Part shown: piece after piece, positions 11,160 to 22,398 of the stretch
Layout of the letters: each line of letters opens with the position of its first letter
How positions within the stretch are numbered: the stretch's first letter is position 1
Made by a program: the position numbers and the translations under genes
Notes under the pieces: model-generated
Told to the model about the DNA's origin: nothing
Database searches by the model: none
Seen by the model: the letters and a program-made list of their open reading frames with translations, nothing else
NCBI GenBank assembly: GCA_026027325.1
Contig: JAMSLZ010000015.1
Span: 627,854 to 691,853 of the forward strand
Source: Actinomucor elegans
Taxonomy: Eukaryota; Mucoromycota; Mucoromycetes; Mucorales; Mucoraceae
Direction: 5' to 3'
Length of the DNA: 64,000 bases

Positions 11160-12460
11160 CTAACAATGCTTGGCATCTTTATTGACGTCTTCATTGCCGG
11201 TAATACGTCTACCAAATCTCTGCAACTTGATTGTTCCATTCAAATCCTTATTTTTATCGAAATCATCCACCAAGGTTTGGAGATCCATACTACGAATAGC
11301 ACTTGCGGGCCACACTTTATCACTAATTCACCAGAAAAAAAAATAAGTTTACCATCCATCAGCGTTTATCAGCTACAACTTACGGATAGCAGCACTGTAA
11401 TTCCTGTCTTGTGATCAAAAACCGGGTCAAAAAGTCTTTTTCGCTTTCTTGTCTCATACGGGGGCCTGTTAACACCAAGATACGTACAATATTAATATCT
11501 GGTTCCACGTACTGAAACCCGTGCTGAATGATGGTGTCTACAAGTGTGTTAGTCTTTTTTAAAGCACACTTCTATTTTTTTTTTTTTTTTTTTTGCTCAC
11601 GCATACCATAAAAGATAGCTCTTCCAAGAGCAGATTCGACACCACTCTGTGCTGCATAACGTGCGCTAGGTAACATGTAATGCTCGTACACCCATTGACG
11701 TTGCATTTCTGCAAATGCGCCACTTGTATCACACGCCTCGGCTTTCCATGCGGAACAGTAGTTTTCTAATCCTTTAGTGCTACCCCGGCTTTCTCGATCG
11801 CAGTGAGGTAACTGACTAATTTCATGGATACGAGGCAAAAACCGCTTAAGCGTATTATTGGGATTCTTTTTTGTGTAATCATCAATCAAGGTTTCAGCGT
11901 CACCTGTACCGGTCTATGTATAAACAACAAAAAGAACGATTAACTAAGAGCCACAAAGATGGATTATGTAACATACAGTAAATCCTGCATAGCCACTGGT
12001 GAAACCACGTAAATCTTGAATATTCAAGCATGATCTTCAAAAAAAGAAGTTAGTTTTTATAAACAATTTAATATGGAGCGTTGATTGTCTTTACGCATAA
12101 GCAAAGTTGGAATCACCATCTTCAAATACGTTGGTAATTAAGCTTGCCATCTTGATAGTACGAGGATCGAGATCGGATACCTGGGGTAAATCGCTCAGAT
12201 CATAGAACGTAGTGCCATTTGTGGGTACAACACATCCCTTCTTTACAGCCTGCATGCGCTGTTGAGTCAACTCTCTTTATTTAATTTGCTTCGAAATAGT
12301 TTACCTCTTCACTGGATATAAATTCAAACTTGTCACAAATAGCTGGATGCGGTTGAAAGCGAAACTTACAAAAGCCATATACTTCTTCATCCAACTCTTG
12401 CTGCAATGTGCTGGAAACAAATATAACAAGTAGTGGGAATGCAACGATTGATAGTTTCAT
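11160..12460 (-). CDS. Secreted chitosanase, glycoside hydrolase family 46
   Basis: Endo-chitosanase that cuts beta-1,4-linked glucosamine polymers; Mucorales walls are rich in chitosan. Six exons, 12460-12305, 12258-12095, 12034-11977, 11913-11607, 11537-11384 and 11322-11160, join in frame to 333 residues. A signal peptide (KLSIVAFPLLVIFVSS) is followed by a ~60-residue leader. GH46 signatures appear in order: ITNVFEDGDSNFAYA (general-acid Glu), IQDLRGFTSGYAGFTTGTGD (nucleophile-activating Asp), YTKKNPNNTLKRFLPR, ALGRAIFYDTIIQHGF, where the FY|DTI junction is created by splicing, and FLITRQELQ. The C-terminus (FDKNKDLNG) is a short extension. It is tandem with, and 188 bp from, the cysteine-rich repeat protein, suggesting related extracellular roles in wall remodelling or chitosan use. 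Confidence 0.94.
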
Positions 12461-12648
12461 TTGAAAGAACGAGAAGCCTTTTTTTTTTTAATAAAATAGA
12501 GAGATAAATTGGATTCCAAGAGTTTAGTTCTCTTATATATATATATATCAACAGTTTTATTATTCCCTTTTATTATAAAGCTCCTTAGATAATCAATCGA
12601 GTAAGCATCACGTTTGATTCATCAGAAGATGCTTACAAAAAAAAACAA

Positions 12649-15114
12649 TCAGGCGAATGCCGCTGTCGGGACACAATAAGGAACATTGGTATTAGGACAA
12701 TCACCGGTAGTTGCTTGAGTACACGAATAACCTTCTGAACAATAAGGGCTAACAAAATATAAATCGGTTTAATCAACTGAACTGTCCTTGCAAGGATAGG
12801 AGAAGTTACTATATTTACCAAGCAAACATGTAGCCAGGACAACCAGAAGTGGATGAGACAGTAGTAGTAATAGAAGAATAATCCGTAGTAACACTACTAG
12901 ACACTTTGGGTTAGTTTGTGATAACAAACATGTTTTATGTGTATGTTTTTATTTTTATTTTTATTTTACGTTGGAGTAGTTCCAGGACAATAGCCTTTAG
13001 TAGCAAAAGGGCAAGGTACATTGTATCTAAGACAGGTATCTGGGCATTCAGGAGGACTAATAATATATACCATGGTTAGCTTAATACCAAACTAAACCAT
13101 TGTGAAATACTCTACCATAGGACAAGGATTGCAGGGCAAGCGTCATCAGGTACGGTTGTAGGCTCGGGCGTTACAAACGAAGGCGTGGGTTTGCCGTGGT
13201 GTGGATGATTTGCATGAAAGTCTTGGCCACAGTCTTCGTTTTCATCTTCTTCTTCTTCATCTGGTTCGTCCTCTGGGCACCAAGGTTGATGTGTAAAAGG
13301 ACAGGGTGCATTCATGGGATATACACAGTTATTTGGACACTCTTCAGGACTGTACCAAAAAAAAAAAAAAAATGTATGAGTTATACGCCTTTTTGAGAAT
13401 GACGAATTCAATATATGTACCATGGCACAATATAAAGCGCACACACAGTAGGTTTCTCATGTGGCGGTGATGGTGATGGTGGTGTAACGCCTTGTCCTGG
13501 TTCTAAAGCAGGGACTGGACACGAAGGCTGATGAGTGTAAGGGCAGCGCGCTTTCATTGGATATATGCAGCTATCAGGACATGCTTCCGGGCTAAAAAAA
13601 AAAGGGGGGGGGGAGTGAAGGAGTCAATTGAAAACATATGAAAGAGTTCTTTTTTTTTTATTTTTACTTACCATGGCACAATGAACAGGGGGCATACAGT
13701 CGGCTCTTCTGTTGGCTTTAGATGGCCTGATGGCACTTTGGAAGGAGTTGGACACCAAGGCTGATGCGTAAAAGGGCAATTGGCTTCCGTTGGGTAAATA
13801 CAACTCTCAGGGCACTCTTCAGGGCTATATACAAATACATATCAATATGCGGTTTGCAAAGACTTTTTTTTTTTTTTCGCTACCAAGGTACAATAAATAG
13901 TGGACATATGATGGGATCTTTGGGTGGTAGCATATCAACTGGTGGTTGTTTTTTCAAAGAATCTGGACATGAAGGCGGAAGTGTGAAAGGACAAGGTGCA
14001 TCCATTGGATAAACGCAGCTATCAGGACATTCTTCAGGACTAGGTAATACATCAGTCTATATACTTCTCTTTTTTATTATTACAAACTTACCAAGGTACA
14101 ATGAATAGCGCACATACGATGAGATCTTCTGATGTTTGTGCTCCATCTAAGTCTGTGGAAGTATTTGGGCACCAAGGTTGAAGTGTGAAAGGACAAGGCG
14201 CATCCATTGGATAGATACAAGAGTCAGGACATTCTTCGGGACTATCAAACAGCAAGCATTAAATCAAACTTTTCTCTATCCAACTAGAATTCTTTTGGGA
14301 CATACCATGGTATAATGTATTGCGCACAGACAAGAGAATCCTGTCTGCGAATGATTGTCTTTGCAGAAACATCTCTCTTTTCACGGATACGATGATTTTC
14401 ACCCACTCCAACATCTTTGTGTTCACCATAAAAGGATCCATCTTCTTTCACTTCCATGGAAATAGCAGCAATACCCTCAGAAGATGATGGAAGCGATAGC
14501 TTCTTCTTCTTGCACACGGCTGGCCCACTTTTTGGGCAGCAGTAGTCTGCGTCAGGATAATAGCAATCATTAGGACAATCGTCTGGACACGGCGTAAAGG
14601 CACAGCGGACAAATGTCCGACAATCGGGTTCACAAACGGGTTCGCCTATAAATGGGCAGCAACTAGGACCATTGTATCGACAAGTGAATGGGCATTCTTT
14701 TGGACTAATGGATCCAAGCCAAAGTTAGTAACATAAACCCATTTGATGAATCGAGAAGGTACTCTCTTTTCTTATTTTTATAGATACCATGGTAATCGTC
14801 TTGTCAAACAAAGAATGCCAGAACAATCGAGGGATTGACAGACGGGGATACCAGCATTTTCACAACCTCCACTGTCTGGATAAACACAAACCGACCCAAA
14901 AGGACAATTTGGACACTTGTATTGCACATCTGGACAGTTTTCTGACGCGACAATGGGTTCAAAAATGCTATCTACATGTATATATAAATAATGAATTCAG
15001 TTTCAATTGATGGGTTATGTACATACTGTTAAGTTCTGGAATAGCAGTATCTTGCGCTTGTATACCAAGCACTACTGCAGTCGATATCAAAAAGGTGATA
15101 GAAATTAGCTTCAT
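12649..15114 (-). CDS. Secreted protein made of tandem six-cysteine repeats, one repeat per exon
   Basis: Unrecognised family. Eleven exons (15114-15027, 14971-14788, 14704-14306, 14241-14092, 14039-13884, 13824-13672, 13591-13421, 13349-13116, 13056-12970, 12896-12819, 12748-12649) join in frame to 599 residues. A signal peptide (KLISITFLISTAVVLGIQAQ) is followed by two Cys-rich modules and then five clear repeats of 50-78 residues: CPEECPxSCIYPMxAPCPFTxxPxCP, a variable hydrophilic spacer, then an I/VCxLFIVP ending that runs into the next repeat. Exons 3-10 are all multiples of three, and nearly all junctions split a Cys codon as TG|Y, so repeats can be gained or lost without frame loss. 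The last three exons give a Ser/Thr-rich stretch and a final Cys module. No membrane anchor is visible. It could bind wall polymers or be a structural wall protein; that is inference from secretion, cysteines and the adjacent chitosanase. Confidence 0.85.
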
Positions 15115-15398
15115 AAAATTGAATTAAAAAAAAAAAAAAAGAGAGAGAGAGGACGATAAAGAACAATGGTTCTTTTGTATTAATCGATGCATTCCTTGTT
15201 TCAGTGATAAACAGATGTTCTTTCTTGCATAATAGTATGTATACTTTTTAGGGTTTATTTGACCTACTTACACTATTGCGCGTGTTGGCTGCTGGGACGA
15301 GTCGCGTAAATTTCAGTTGAAGCGCGACATATTTCCATTTACCGCTTATTGGAACCCCTTTCCCTTTTTTTTTGTCCGTTTTTTCTATATACAGCCCA
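15115..15398. promoter_or_regulatory. Shared divergent promoter region
   Basis: The cysteine-rich repeat gene (minus) and UBE2S (plus) start 284 bp apart, head to head, so this interval must carry both promoters. It includes an A15 run and a (GA)n tract close to the minus-strand start and a T-rich tract (TTTTTTTTTGTCCG) about 30 bp before the UBE2S start. No specific binding site is assigned. Confidence 0.55.
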
Positions 15399-16233
15399 AT
15401 GACTAACTTGTCTTCGAAAGCATTAAAGCAAATTGTCAAAGAGATACATAAATTACAGCAAGATCCACCCGAGGATATACAATTAATTGCTAATGACGAG
15501 AACCTGACCGAGATTCAAGCTTGGATCCGTGGCCCAGGTATATAAAAAGCTGTTCTACTACAAGAGTGCGATTGATTGAACTAACTCAAAAGATTAGATG
15601 GCACACCTTACGAAGGTGGTTACTTTAAAGTCAAGCTTGCCATGGGCGAGAATTTTCCAGATACACCACCTAAAGGCTATTTTGTAACCAAGATCTTCCA
15701 TCCCAACGTGTCACCTATTGGCGAAATTTGTGTAAATACCCTGAAAAAGGATTGGAAACCAGAGCTTGGTATTGAACAGGTGTTACTGGTAAAGTTTTGC
15801 CCTGAAAATAAAATTTGATAATCAACATGATGGTTATTTATGTAAATTAAGATAGACAATCAAGTGTTTATTGATCGTGCCGAATCCAGAATCAGCCTTG
15901 AACGAAGAAGCAGGTCGACTCTTGTTGGAGCATTATGATGATTATGCAAAAAGAGCTCGTTTATATACTTCGATTCAAGCCAAATCGGGCAAGAATGACT
16001 TTATGGCTTTATCAAAACACAACCAAGAAAATGATCAAGCAGCCATTGGATCAGTGAAATCGACAATTGAAACTGGTACTGTGCTCATGCCTTTATCGAA
16101 CACATCTTCTGCCGTACCACCTACAACAACGACAGGTAAAAAGCGATTGAATGAGGAACAGCAAGAGAACAGGGATCAAAAGAAACAGCGCGTCAAAAAG
16201 AATGATAAAAAAAAGAGTTTACGAAGGCTTTAA
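15399..16233 (+). CDS. UBE2S: Ubiquitin-conjugating enzyme E2 S (APC/C chain-elongating E2)
   Basis: E2 enzyme that extends Lys11-linked ubiquitin chains with the anaphase-promoting complex. Exons 15399-15537, 15598-15788 and 15856-16233 give 235 residues. The UBC fold shows [22 protein letters not shown], the HPN motif in [22 protein letters not shown] with catalytic Cys, and [19 protein letters not shown]. After the fold comes a basic, low-complexity tail that ends [12 protein letters not shown]; the terminal LRRL matches the peptide by which metazoan UBE2S docks on the APC/C. Length is close to human UBE2S (222). The tail and the overall match leave little doubt; budding yeast lacks this E2, so its presence fits an early-diverging fungus. 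It is convergent with the kinase gene, stops 86 bp apart. Confidence 0.95.
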
Positions 16234-16259
16234 TCATTATTAGAATAGTAAATAATAGT

Positions 16260-16260
16260 A

Positions 16261-16294
<34 letters not shown>

Positions 16295-16310
16295 ATGTAT
16301 GTATGTATAG
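16260..16310. repeat. Compound microsatellite (TA)n-(TG)n-(GTAT)n
   Basis: A run of alternating TA followed by TG and then TATG units, in the 86-bp space between the convergent stops of UBE2S and the kinase, so it lies in one or both 3' untranslated regions. Confidence 0.85.
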
Positions 16311-16319
16311 GGTGGATTA

Positions 16320-17953
16320 TTATTGTTTCAATGCCTTTGTAATAAAATTTGTTAGTTCTTGAGCAGTAGTTGATTTAAGTAACTCTTGTCCTAGATGCAA
16401 ATCGAGTTCCTATATACTAATTTAGGATCATTTGACTTTGCCTTACGCCATAGTACTTACAGTAATGACGTCCTTAGCAGTAGGTCGATTGGCAGGGTCA
16501 TCTTCTAATAACCAAGCTACCAAACCAGTACAGTAGATGGTTGGATAAGAGTAAGTAAAGGTCGGACTAGGGTCTTCTAATATCTTTGCAAAGACTTTTT
16601 CATCATTTTTCATGTTATAATGAGGTGGTACACGGTCCATCATTTCAATGATCGTAATACCCAAAGACCATAAATCGACCTTTTCATCATAGGCAGTTTC
16701 CCGAATTACTTCAGGTGCCATCCACTAAATGAAAACTGGTTAACAACGTACTATCACTATAGGATGATAGCGATAATAATAAGCTCTACCTTGGCTGTAC
16801 CTAATCTTTCTCGATTAACATGCTTCGTGTTGGTAGCTAATCCAAAATCAGCTTATAACATCCTTGGGGGTTAGTTCTCTAACCAATTCAGCCTCTTTTA
16901 GTAATATGTACCTAGTTTAATTTCACCATGATGACTTATAAGCAGATTTTCGCACTTAATATCACGATGAATGAATCCTTTTGTATGTAAAAACACCAAT
17001 GCATTCAGTGTTTCGCGGGCGATATAGATGGCATATTCTTCAGGTAATCCTCTAGCACATAGTACAGTAAATACGCTACAACGCATCAAATCCATAGCGA
17101 TCCATACTTGGTTTCGAAAAACAGATACTTCGCGTAATTTAATTAGATTGGCATGCCCACTGGACATGATGCGTAGTTCTCGTACAATGGCTGTGCGATA
17201 ATCTCGATTGCTGTCTAGTTTACACCTCTTTAAAGCTAGTTTTAATGATTGGTTACCGTTATTTTTCACTTGTACTTGCACTACAGCGCCATTGACCCTA
17301 AATAGACAAGGAGGGGCGGTTTAAGTTGTAATCTTCATAGGATGAAAGAAAAAAAATTTTTTTTTTTTTACCCAGTGCCTATCTCTTTTGATCCAAAATA
17401 TCTCGACTTGGGCATTGATACAATATGAATCTTGGGTAATGATTTCTTGAGGCGTTTCTCGAATGCAGTTTCATCGGTTCGAACAACGGGTGGTAGTGGT
17501 AGAGGTGTCCAATTGGAACCAGCAGGTATCCAAGGAGGCTATATATGTATATATATACATATGAGTAATGCTGATGAAGAAGAAGAGACTCCCCTTTTAT
17601 ATACAGCTCCTACTACTCACTCTTTTAGGTCCAGACTCTGCTTCTTTCATATTGACAAGAGGTTGATTTGGTTGGTTTGATATAGCTAAGTAAGCCTTAC
17701 CAAGGATATCTGGTATCTCGCAATGACCAGGCGATCGCCAAATTAATGTTGTAGGTTTATTCTATACCGTATATTAAGTCTATCTCTAAACCTTATTGAC
17801 TCATGTATTCTCTCTTACCGGTTGAGATTTAATTGAATTCGAACCCAAAGATCTTCTTTTGATGTTCGTCGGTTGTTGTGTTTCTGAACGAGATTTTCTC
17901 ACTTGTTTGTATTGTTTGTTTGGTACATTCTTTTGGTGAATTGCTGTAGGCAT
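16320..17953 (-). CDS. STE20/PAK-like serine/threonine protein kinase
   Basis: Seven exons, 17953-17819, 17761-17621, 17538-17372, 17297-16912, 16851-16790, 16724-16461 and 16409-16320, give 414 residues. A basic N-terminal region (~110 residues) precedes the kinase domain: glycine loop GTGVNGAVV made by the splice after IGTG, ATP-binding Lys in LALKRC, helix-C Glu in AIVREL, catalytic HRDIKCENLL, ADFGLA, the activation segment GTAKWMAPEV and KVDLWSLGITIIEMM. The WMAPE segment and the overall profile are STE20-group. The activation-loop motif differs from the usual GTPYWMAPE. I see no CRIB (p21-binding) motif, so regulation by Cdc42/Rac is not supported; it may be a truncated or divergent PAK relative. 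An apparent 15-nt intron near 17700 was rejected because the frame reads through. Confidence 0.88.
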
Positions 17954-18106
17954 TTATTTATGTAAAAAAAAAAAGAGAAATAAAGAAAAAAAAAAGAAAG
18001 AAAGAAAGAGTGAGATATGAACAGTGATATATAACAAAGAAAGAAAGAAAAAAAAAAGAAAAAGGAAATAGGAGCCTATCTAAAAGAAGTGTTACCGTCT
18101 TTTTCT

Positions 18107-18404
18107 TTAAGCTACAATGGGTTGATGATTGATCATTTTTAATGGGTTTCGCTTGGCCAACATGCTGCGTAACCTCAATGTTGAACCAGGACCGTTGTTG
18201 GTAGAGGTGGGTGCTTTTTTCTCTTTCAATTTGGCCATGGAAGTCAGTGTGGGTCTTGCAATCATTTGTAGTGTGGATTTAAGGTGAGTATTTACGGGTG
18301 TGGTGCTATGTATAGGTTTATTTACTGAAGAAGGCTTCTTATTGGTGGTAACTGTCAAACAGTTGCGTTGTTTGGTCATCTATGATGTAGGTATGAGTGA
18401 ATTA

Positions 18405-18438
<34 letters not shown>

Positions 18439-19345
18439 TGTATAATGTTACTTACTTTTCTAGTTTCCTCGCGGTCTAATATGGTAATGATATCCTTGCC
18501 GTTGATCAGCAAAGGTTGATTTCTAGTATAGGATTTATATAATACAGCTTGTTTTTTCATTTCGTCAGCCAGCTATTTGGGATGGATTAGTATATATGAA
18601 TCGATACATTCCCTAATATTACATACCTGTTTGGCTTTATCTACGGACTTGTGCTTCAATAATTTGGTTCGGTATTTAAATTGGTTTTGTACATTGATAG
18701 CTACAGCTTTTGCTAAATCGAGATCTACAAAGGCCTTTTGCAGCACTTTTATATCATCTGACATGATGGTAAATATGTGCTTACAGGTCGATTTATGCAT
18801 AATTTTTTTTTTTTACCTTTTTCATAAGCATGGATAGATGCACCATGGTTTAAATCCATTAAAATGCAGCGAATTTTTTCCAATAATATCTCTTTTTCGG
18901 TCTATTGCACTGATTAGAAAAAAAAAGAATAACAAAGGGGGTTATACTTGCCGAATACTCATCCTCAATAGAATAGAGTCGATAAGCAGATTGAATTGCA
19001 GAATCCAGTGTTGCTTCTGCATGTAATAGTTTCGTGTCTTGTTGACCTGTACTGTTTACAACGTCTTTCAAAACTGTTTCAATTTGTTCTGTGCCATTTT
19101 CGACATTAGTCAAAACTTGATCGATCAATTTCAACTCGTGTATAATCTCGTTCAATTCAGCTGTCTTGCATGTCAACAAGGACCTCAAATTGATTATAGT
19201 TTCTGTGCCCTTAAAAAACAAGTTTGTTATAAGCGTGTTTTTCAACTTGTTTCTATATTACCTGATCAAGTTTCTTGAGTAGTTGCTGAACTACTTTATC
19301 ATTACAACTAAATTCATTCATCTCATTACTATTATTCATAGGCAT
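18107..19345 (-). CDS. Coiled-coil protein of unknown function
   Basis: Six exons, 19345-19262, 19209-18952, 18901-18817, 18757-18627, 18572-18456 and 18379-18107, give 315 residues. The N-terminal two thirds are heptad-rich helix (INLRSLLTCKTAELNEIIHE, TEQIETVLKDVV, SAIQSAYRLYSIEDEYS, KAVAINVQNQFKYRTKLLKH), and the last ~100 residues are basic, Ser/Thr/Pro-rich and probably disordered (STLRLRSMLAKRNP). No signal peptide or membrane segment. The second intron has a GC-AG border (TCG|GCAAGT), forced by the reading frame. Such architecture is common in cytoskeletal, kinetochore or trafficking adaptors, but I do not recognise a family. It lies 153 bp upstream of the kinase start on the same strand. 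Confidence 0.75.
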
Positions 19346-19511
19346 ATTTTAACAATAAGAATGTATTATATACATTCAATGAAAAAATAAAGAAAAAAAA
19401 AAGAAGAAAAGCAAAAAAAAACATTAAATTTATTATGTTATATACCCCTAGAGGCCCATTTTGTGCTACAGGTTTATCATAATAAACAAATAGTTTCATC
19501 TTTTTTTTTTC

Positions 19512-20194
19512 TTAAGGTTTTTGGCCCTTGGCAGACTTGCAAGGCTTTGGTATAGGTGCATCCGAAGGAATAGGATCATGTAAAACGCGTCCAATTTTGT
19601 GATACTTGTGATGCCTCTCGTAAAACTTTTTCCAGTGATCAATACCCTTGAGTTGGTCTGCAGATAAACCTCGGACATCATGCGTTAAGTGGTCCTCAAA
19701 ACATCCAGTCACATAAGCTCGAGCTGCGTCTTTACCAGCAAAGTGATGGTAGCTACCTCCTCTACCATACCAACCACCGCCTTCTGTCACATCATACACA
19801 TCGCCACTATACAACAGTCAATGAATATTGTATCTGCTGGAATACTTTGCAAAAAAAAAAAAAAAAAAAAAAAATACTTACTCGATGGCTAAATAGATGG
19901 GTTGTTTGGGATCCGTACCATCATACTTTAGTAATTCTGCTTCGGTAAACACTCTCTCTTTATGCTATACATGCATATACAAGTAAGTTACGCATTATAA
20001 TCATGGAAGTGAGATATACTTGCTGGAATGTATGTATGAATGTTGGTCCATTTACCACGATATCCCCAAGTCCAAGATTCTGTAATCAAATAAGAACCGA
20101 GGAAAAAGAACAGGAGCATCCACGAAAATACAATGAGCCCTTGGCTCAACAACGAAGTCTTTTTTTCAACAGGTTTTTCTGTCTGTGTTGCCAT
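19512..20194 (-). CDS. Neuferricin/MAPR-type cytochrome b5-like haem-binding membrane protein
   Basis: Three exons, 20194-20024, 19964-19882 and 19806-19512, give 182 residues. After a short hydrophilic head a single membrane segment (LIVFSWMLLFFFLGSYLI) anchors the protein, followed by a cytochrome b5-like haem/steroid-binding domain: RVFTEAELLKYDGTD, PIYLAIDGDVYDVTEGGGWY, GPG-like GRGGSYHHFAGKDAARAYVTG, HDVRGLSADQ and HWKKFYERHHKY. The Tyr residues of the YDVT and GGSYHHFAG regions match MAPR haem ligands rather than the paired His of true cytochrome b5. The layout resembles neuferricin/CYB5D2. The first intron is GC-AG (CCA|GCAAGT); a GT alternative one triplet downstream would bring an immediate stop. 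Likely in the endomembrane system. Confidence 0.88.
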
Positions 20195-22398
20195 ATTGTG
20201 TTAAAAAAGAGAGAGACGTTATCTGATCAAAAAAAAAAAAAAAAAAAAAGGTATGTAGGTGCAGTGCTTTAATCCAATAGCCGATTTAATTTTAATTTTT
20301 GCCTATTATCCAAAAAATAATTAAAAAAAAGCCAAGGTCGAGGCAACCTTCAGGCACATTTATCCGGAGTTTTAATTATGGCTTGCGTGACGATTGTGAT
20401 TCTGGCCAATAAAAACATGTATCATTGACGCTGCTGCTGCTGCATTCCAAGTGGCACTATTTCACACGATACTTAACCAATCATAGTCGCTTACAAATTC
20501 CAAAGGTTAACCCTGAAGGGGGGGGTTCAATGTAAACTCCGAAACAACATTTTCTTATGCTGTCCTTATTGAAGGTATCAGCTTTAATTGTCCATGCTTT
20601 AGAGTGTATTATTATATTTTACTAGAAATATAATACTTGATTGATTATCACATAAAAACAAAACTTTAACAGTATTTATTTCAAAAATTGTACTATATTT
20701 TCTAGCCAGGTACAATGTGATATTCACATCATTCAAAGTATGATTAAATTCTTTGCGCATCTCATTATTCACATGTTAGGTTAAAATAAATGTGACTTTG
20801 GAATGGCTCCCAGGGTGTTCTATTTCAACGTTTCATCTACCAATGAATTGATGAGATTATAATATTATCAATTTTCATTGGCTGTTAGTAGTTTAGCCAA
20901 TGGTTCTTTGAGTCTAGCTTGGCACCTGCTTAATACTATCCCTCCTTCTTTACTTTTATGCCCAGTTTTTCTTTGCTCTCCAATAATAATCACAACCTTC
21001 TGAGGACTTATAATAAGCCAAAGCTTTCTCCTTTACTAAAAAAAACTGTTTTTAACGACAATAAACTATCAATCCAAACATTAGATTTTAATTTCATTAT
21101 TTACTTTTTTTTTTATAAATCTAATCATAACTTACGGTTTTGCTATTGAAAAAAGCATGTAAAAAAATCAATTTATATGTTATTTAGTATATCGAGCCTA
21201 TACTATTGATACACCAAATACTTAAAGTTTCCTTTTTATGCTCTACAAAAGAAAAAAAAAAAAGATTGGAAATTTTTGACCTAGAATTTTGCATTGATAG
21301 GGAGATATTGACAATGACAAATAATACTATAAATACCGAAAAAGACACATCAATGTACCGTTATAGCTCGCTAATAGCTAAATAGTGTTTACTCTGACGA
21401 TTCCATCTCTGTTTAAAGTGGATGACAACTCAAATCTTACTCGTTTATGATTGTTAGCAGAACAGTAATATATACGTTGGGTTATGCAAAAGAAAGATTG
21501 CAGTATGAACCATGCCTCTGATGTATCTTTAGTAGTGTTAAAAGGAGAGAAAAAAATGCGCGAAATTGTAAACTTTTTTTTTTTCACTTGGTGTTGGTTG
21601 TCGACGATTGAATATTAATTTCAGAAGCTTTGGTGCTGTTTTCAAAAGCAAACTATTAATGATAGATACAACATGTTTCGATGTTTTCTTCAGCTGAGAA
21701 GGTTATTATTTACAACAGATGGGTTTTTTAGATTTCGTAGGAGTTGCAGCAATACTTCAACAATTTTATATACAGTAAAAACCCAAGAAAAACTATTTGA
21801 GCATATTTCCTGTAGTATTTAACTTACGCTATGAATAGATTTTGCCTTTAAAATGTTGTTGTCATTCTCTCTATATATAAAAAGGTCATTTTAACTAGCC
21901 TTTGGTCAATTTTGGTTTAATCTAGTAACAGTTACATATTTAAAATGAGCTATTGAGTTTGTTGATACCATTGATGAACTGTGCAGTATAGCCAATTTGT
22001 TACACTCGCCAATAATTCATTTGTATTTCATTTCATGAACGAATGGATTAATAGATCTCGGAGCCGATCTCAGTTTGATAAGGCAATGGATTAGTGCTAC
22101 TTGTTCAGAATGAGCTGCTTCAACTGATTTAGACCTTCAGAAAACTTGTACAAGGAAGGAAAAGGTATTTATTTCGGTGTAATTGTATACTAGAAAACCA
22201 CTTAGTACTCTACATCTATTTTCAAACCTTTTACATATGATTTAATGAATGCATCATTCGATCATATAGTTCAGGAACAAAAGGAGGGGAAAGCCTAAAG
22301 AAAAAAAAAGAAGAGGTGAAGGGGGGGATAAATCTCTAAAATTGTTTATTATGCTGGATTATGGGATTTTGGTATTTAAATAAAATGAGATGGCGTAT
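20195..22398. other. AT-rich intergenic spacer
   Basis: About 2.2 kb with no convincing gene on either strand. Includes an A19 run just upstream of the haem-binding protein gene, a G8 run near 20518 and scattered A/T runs. A 63-codon plus frame at 20958-21149 has biased low-complexity content and no family match. Confidence 0.55.

Noticed and set aside
17686..17700. GTAAGG...TTAG looking like a 15-nt intron in the kinase gene
   Set aside because: Far below intron size for this genome, and the frame reads through (GKAYLAISNQ) into the next confirmed splice.
20958..21149. 63-codon plus frame
   Set aside because: Low-complexity Asn/Phe/Leu content of an AT-rich spacer; no support.
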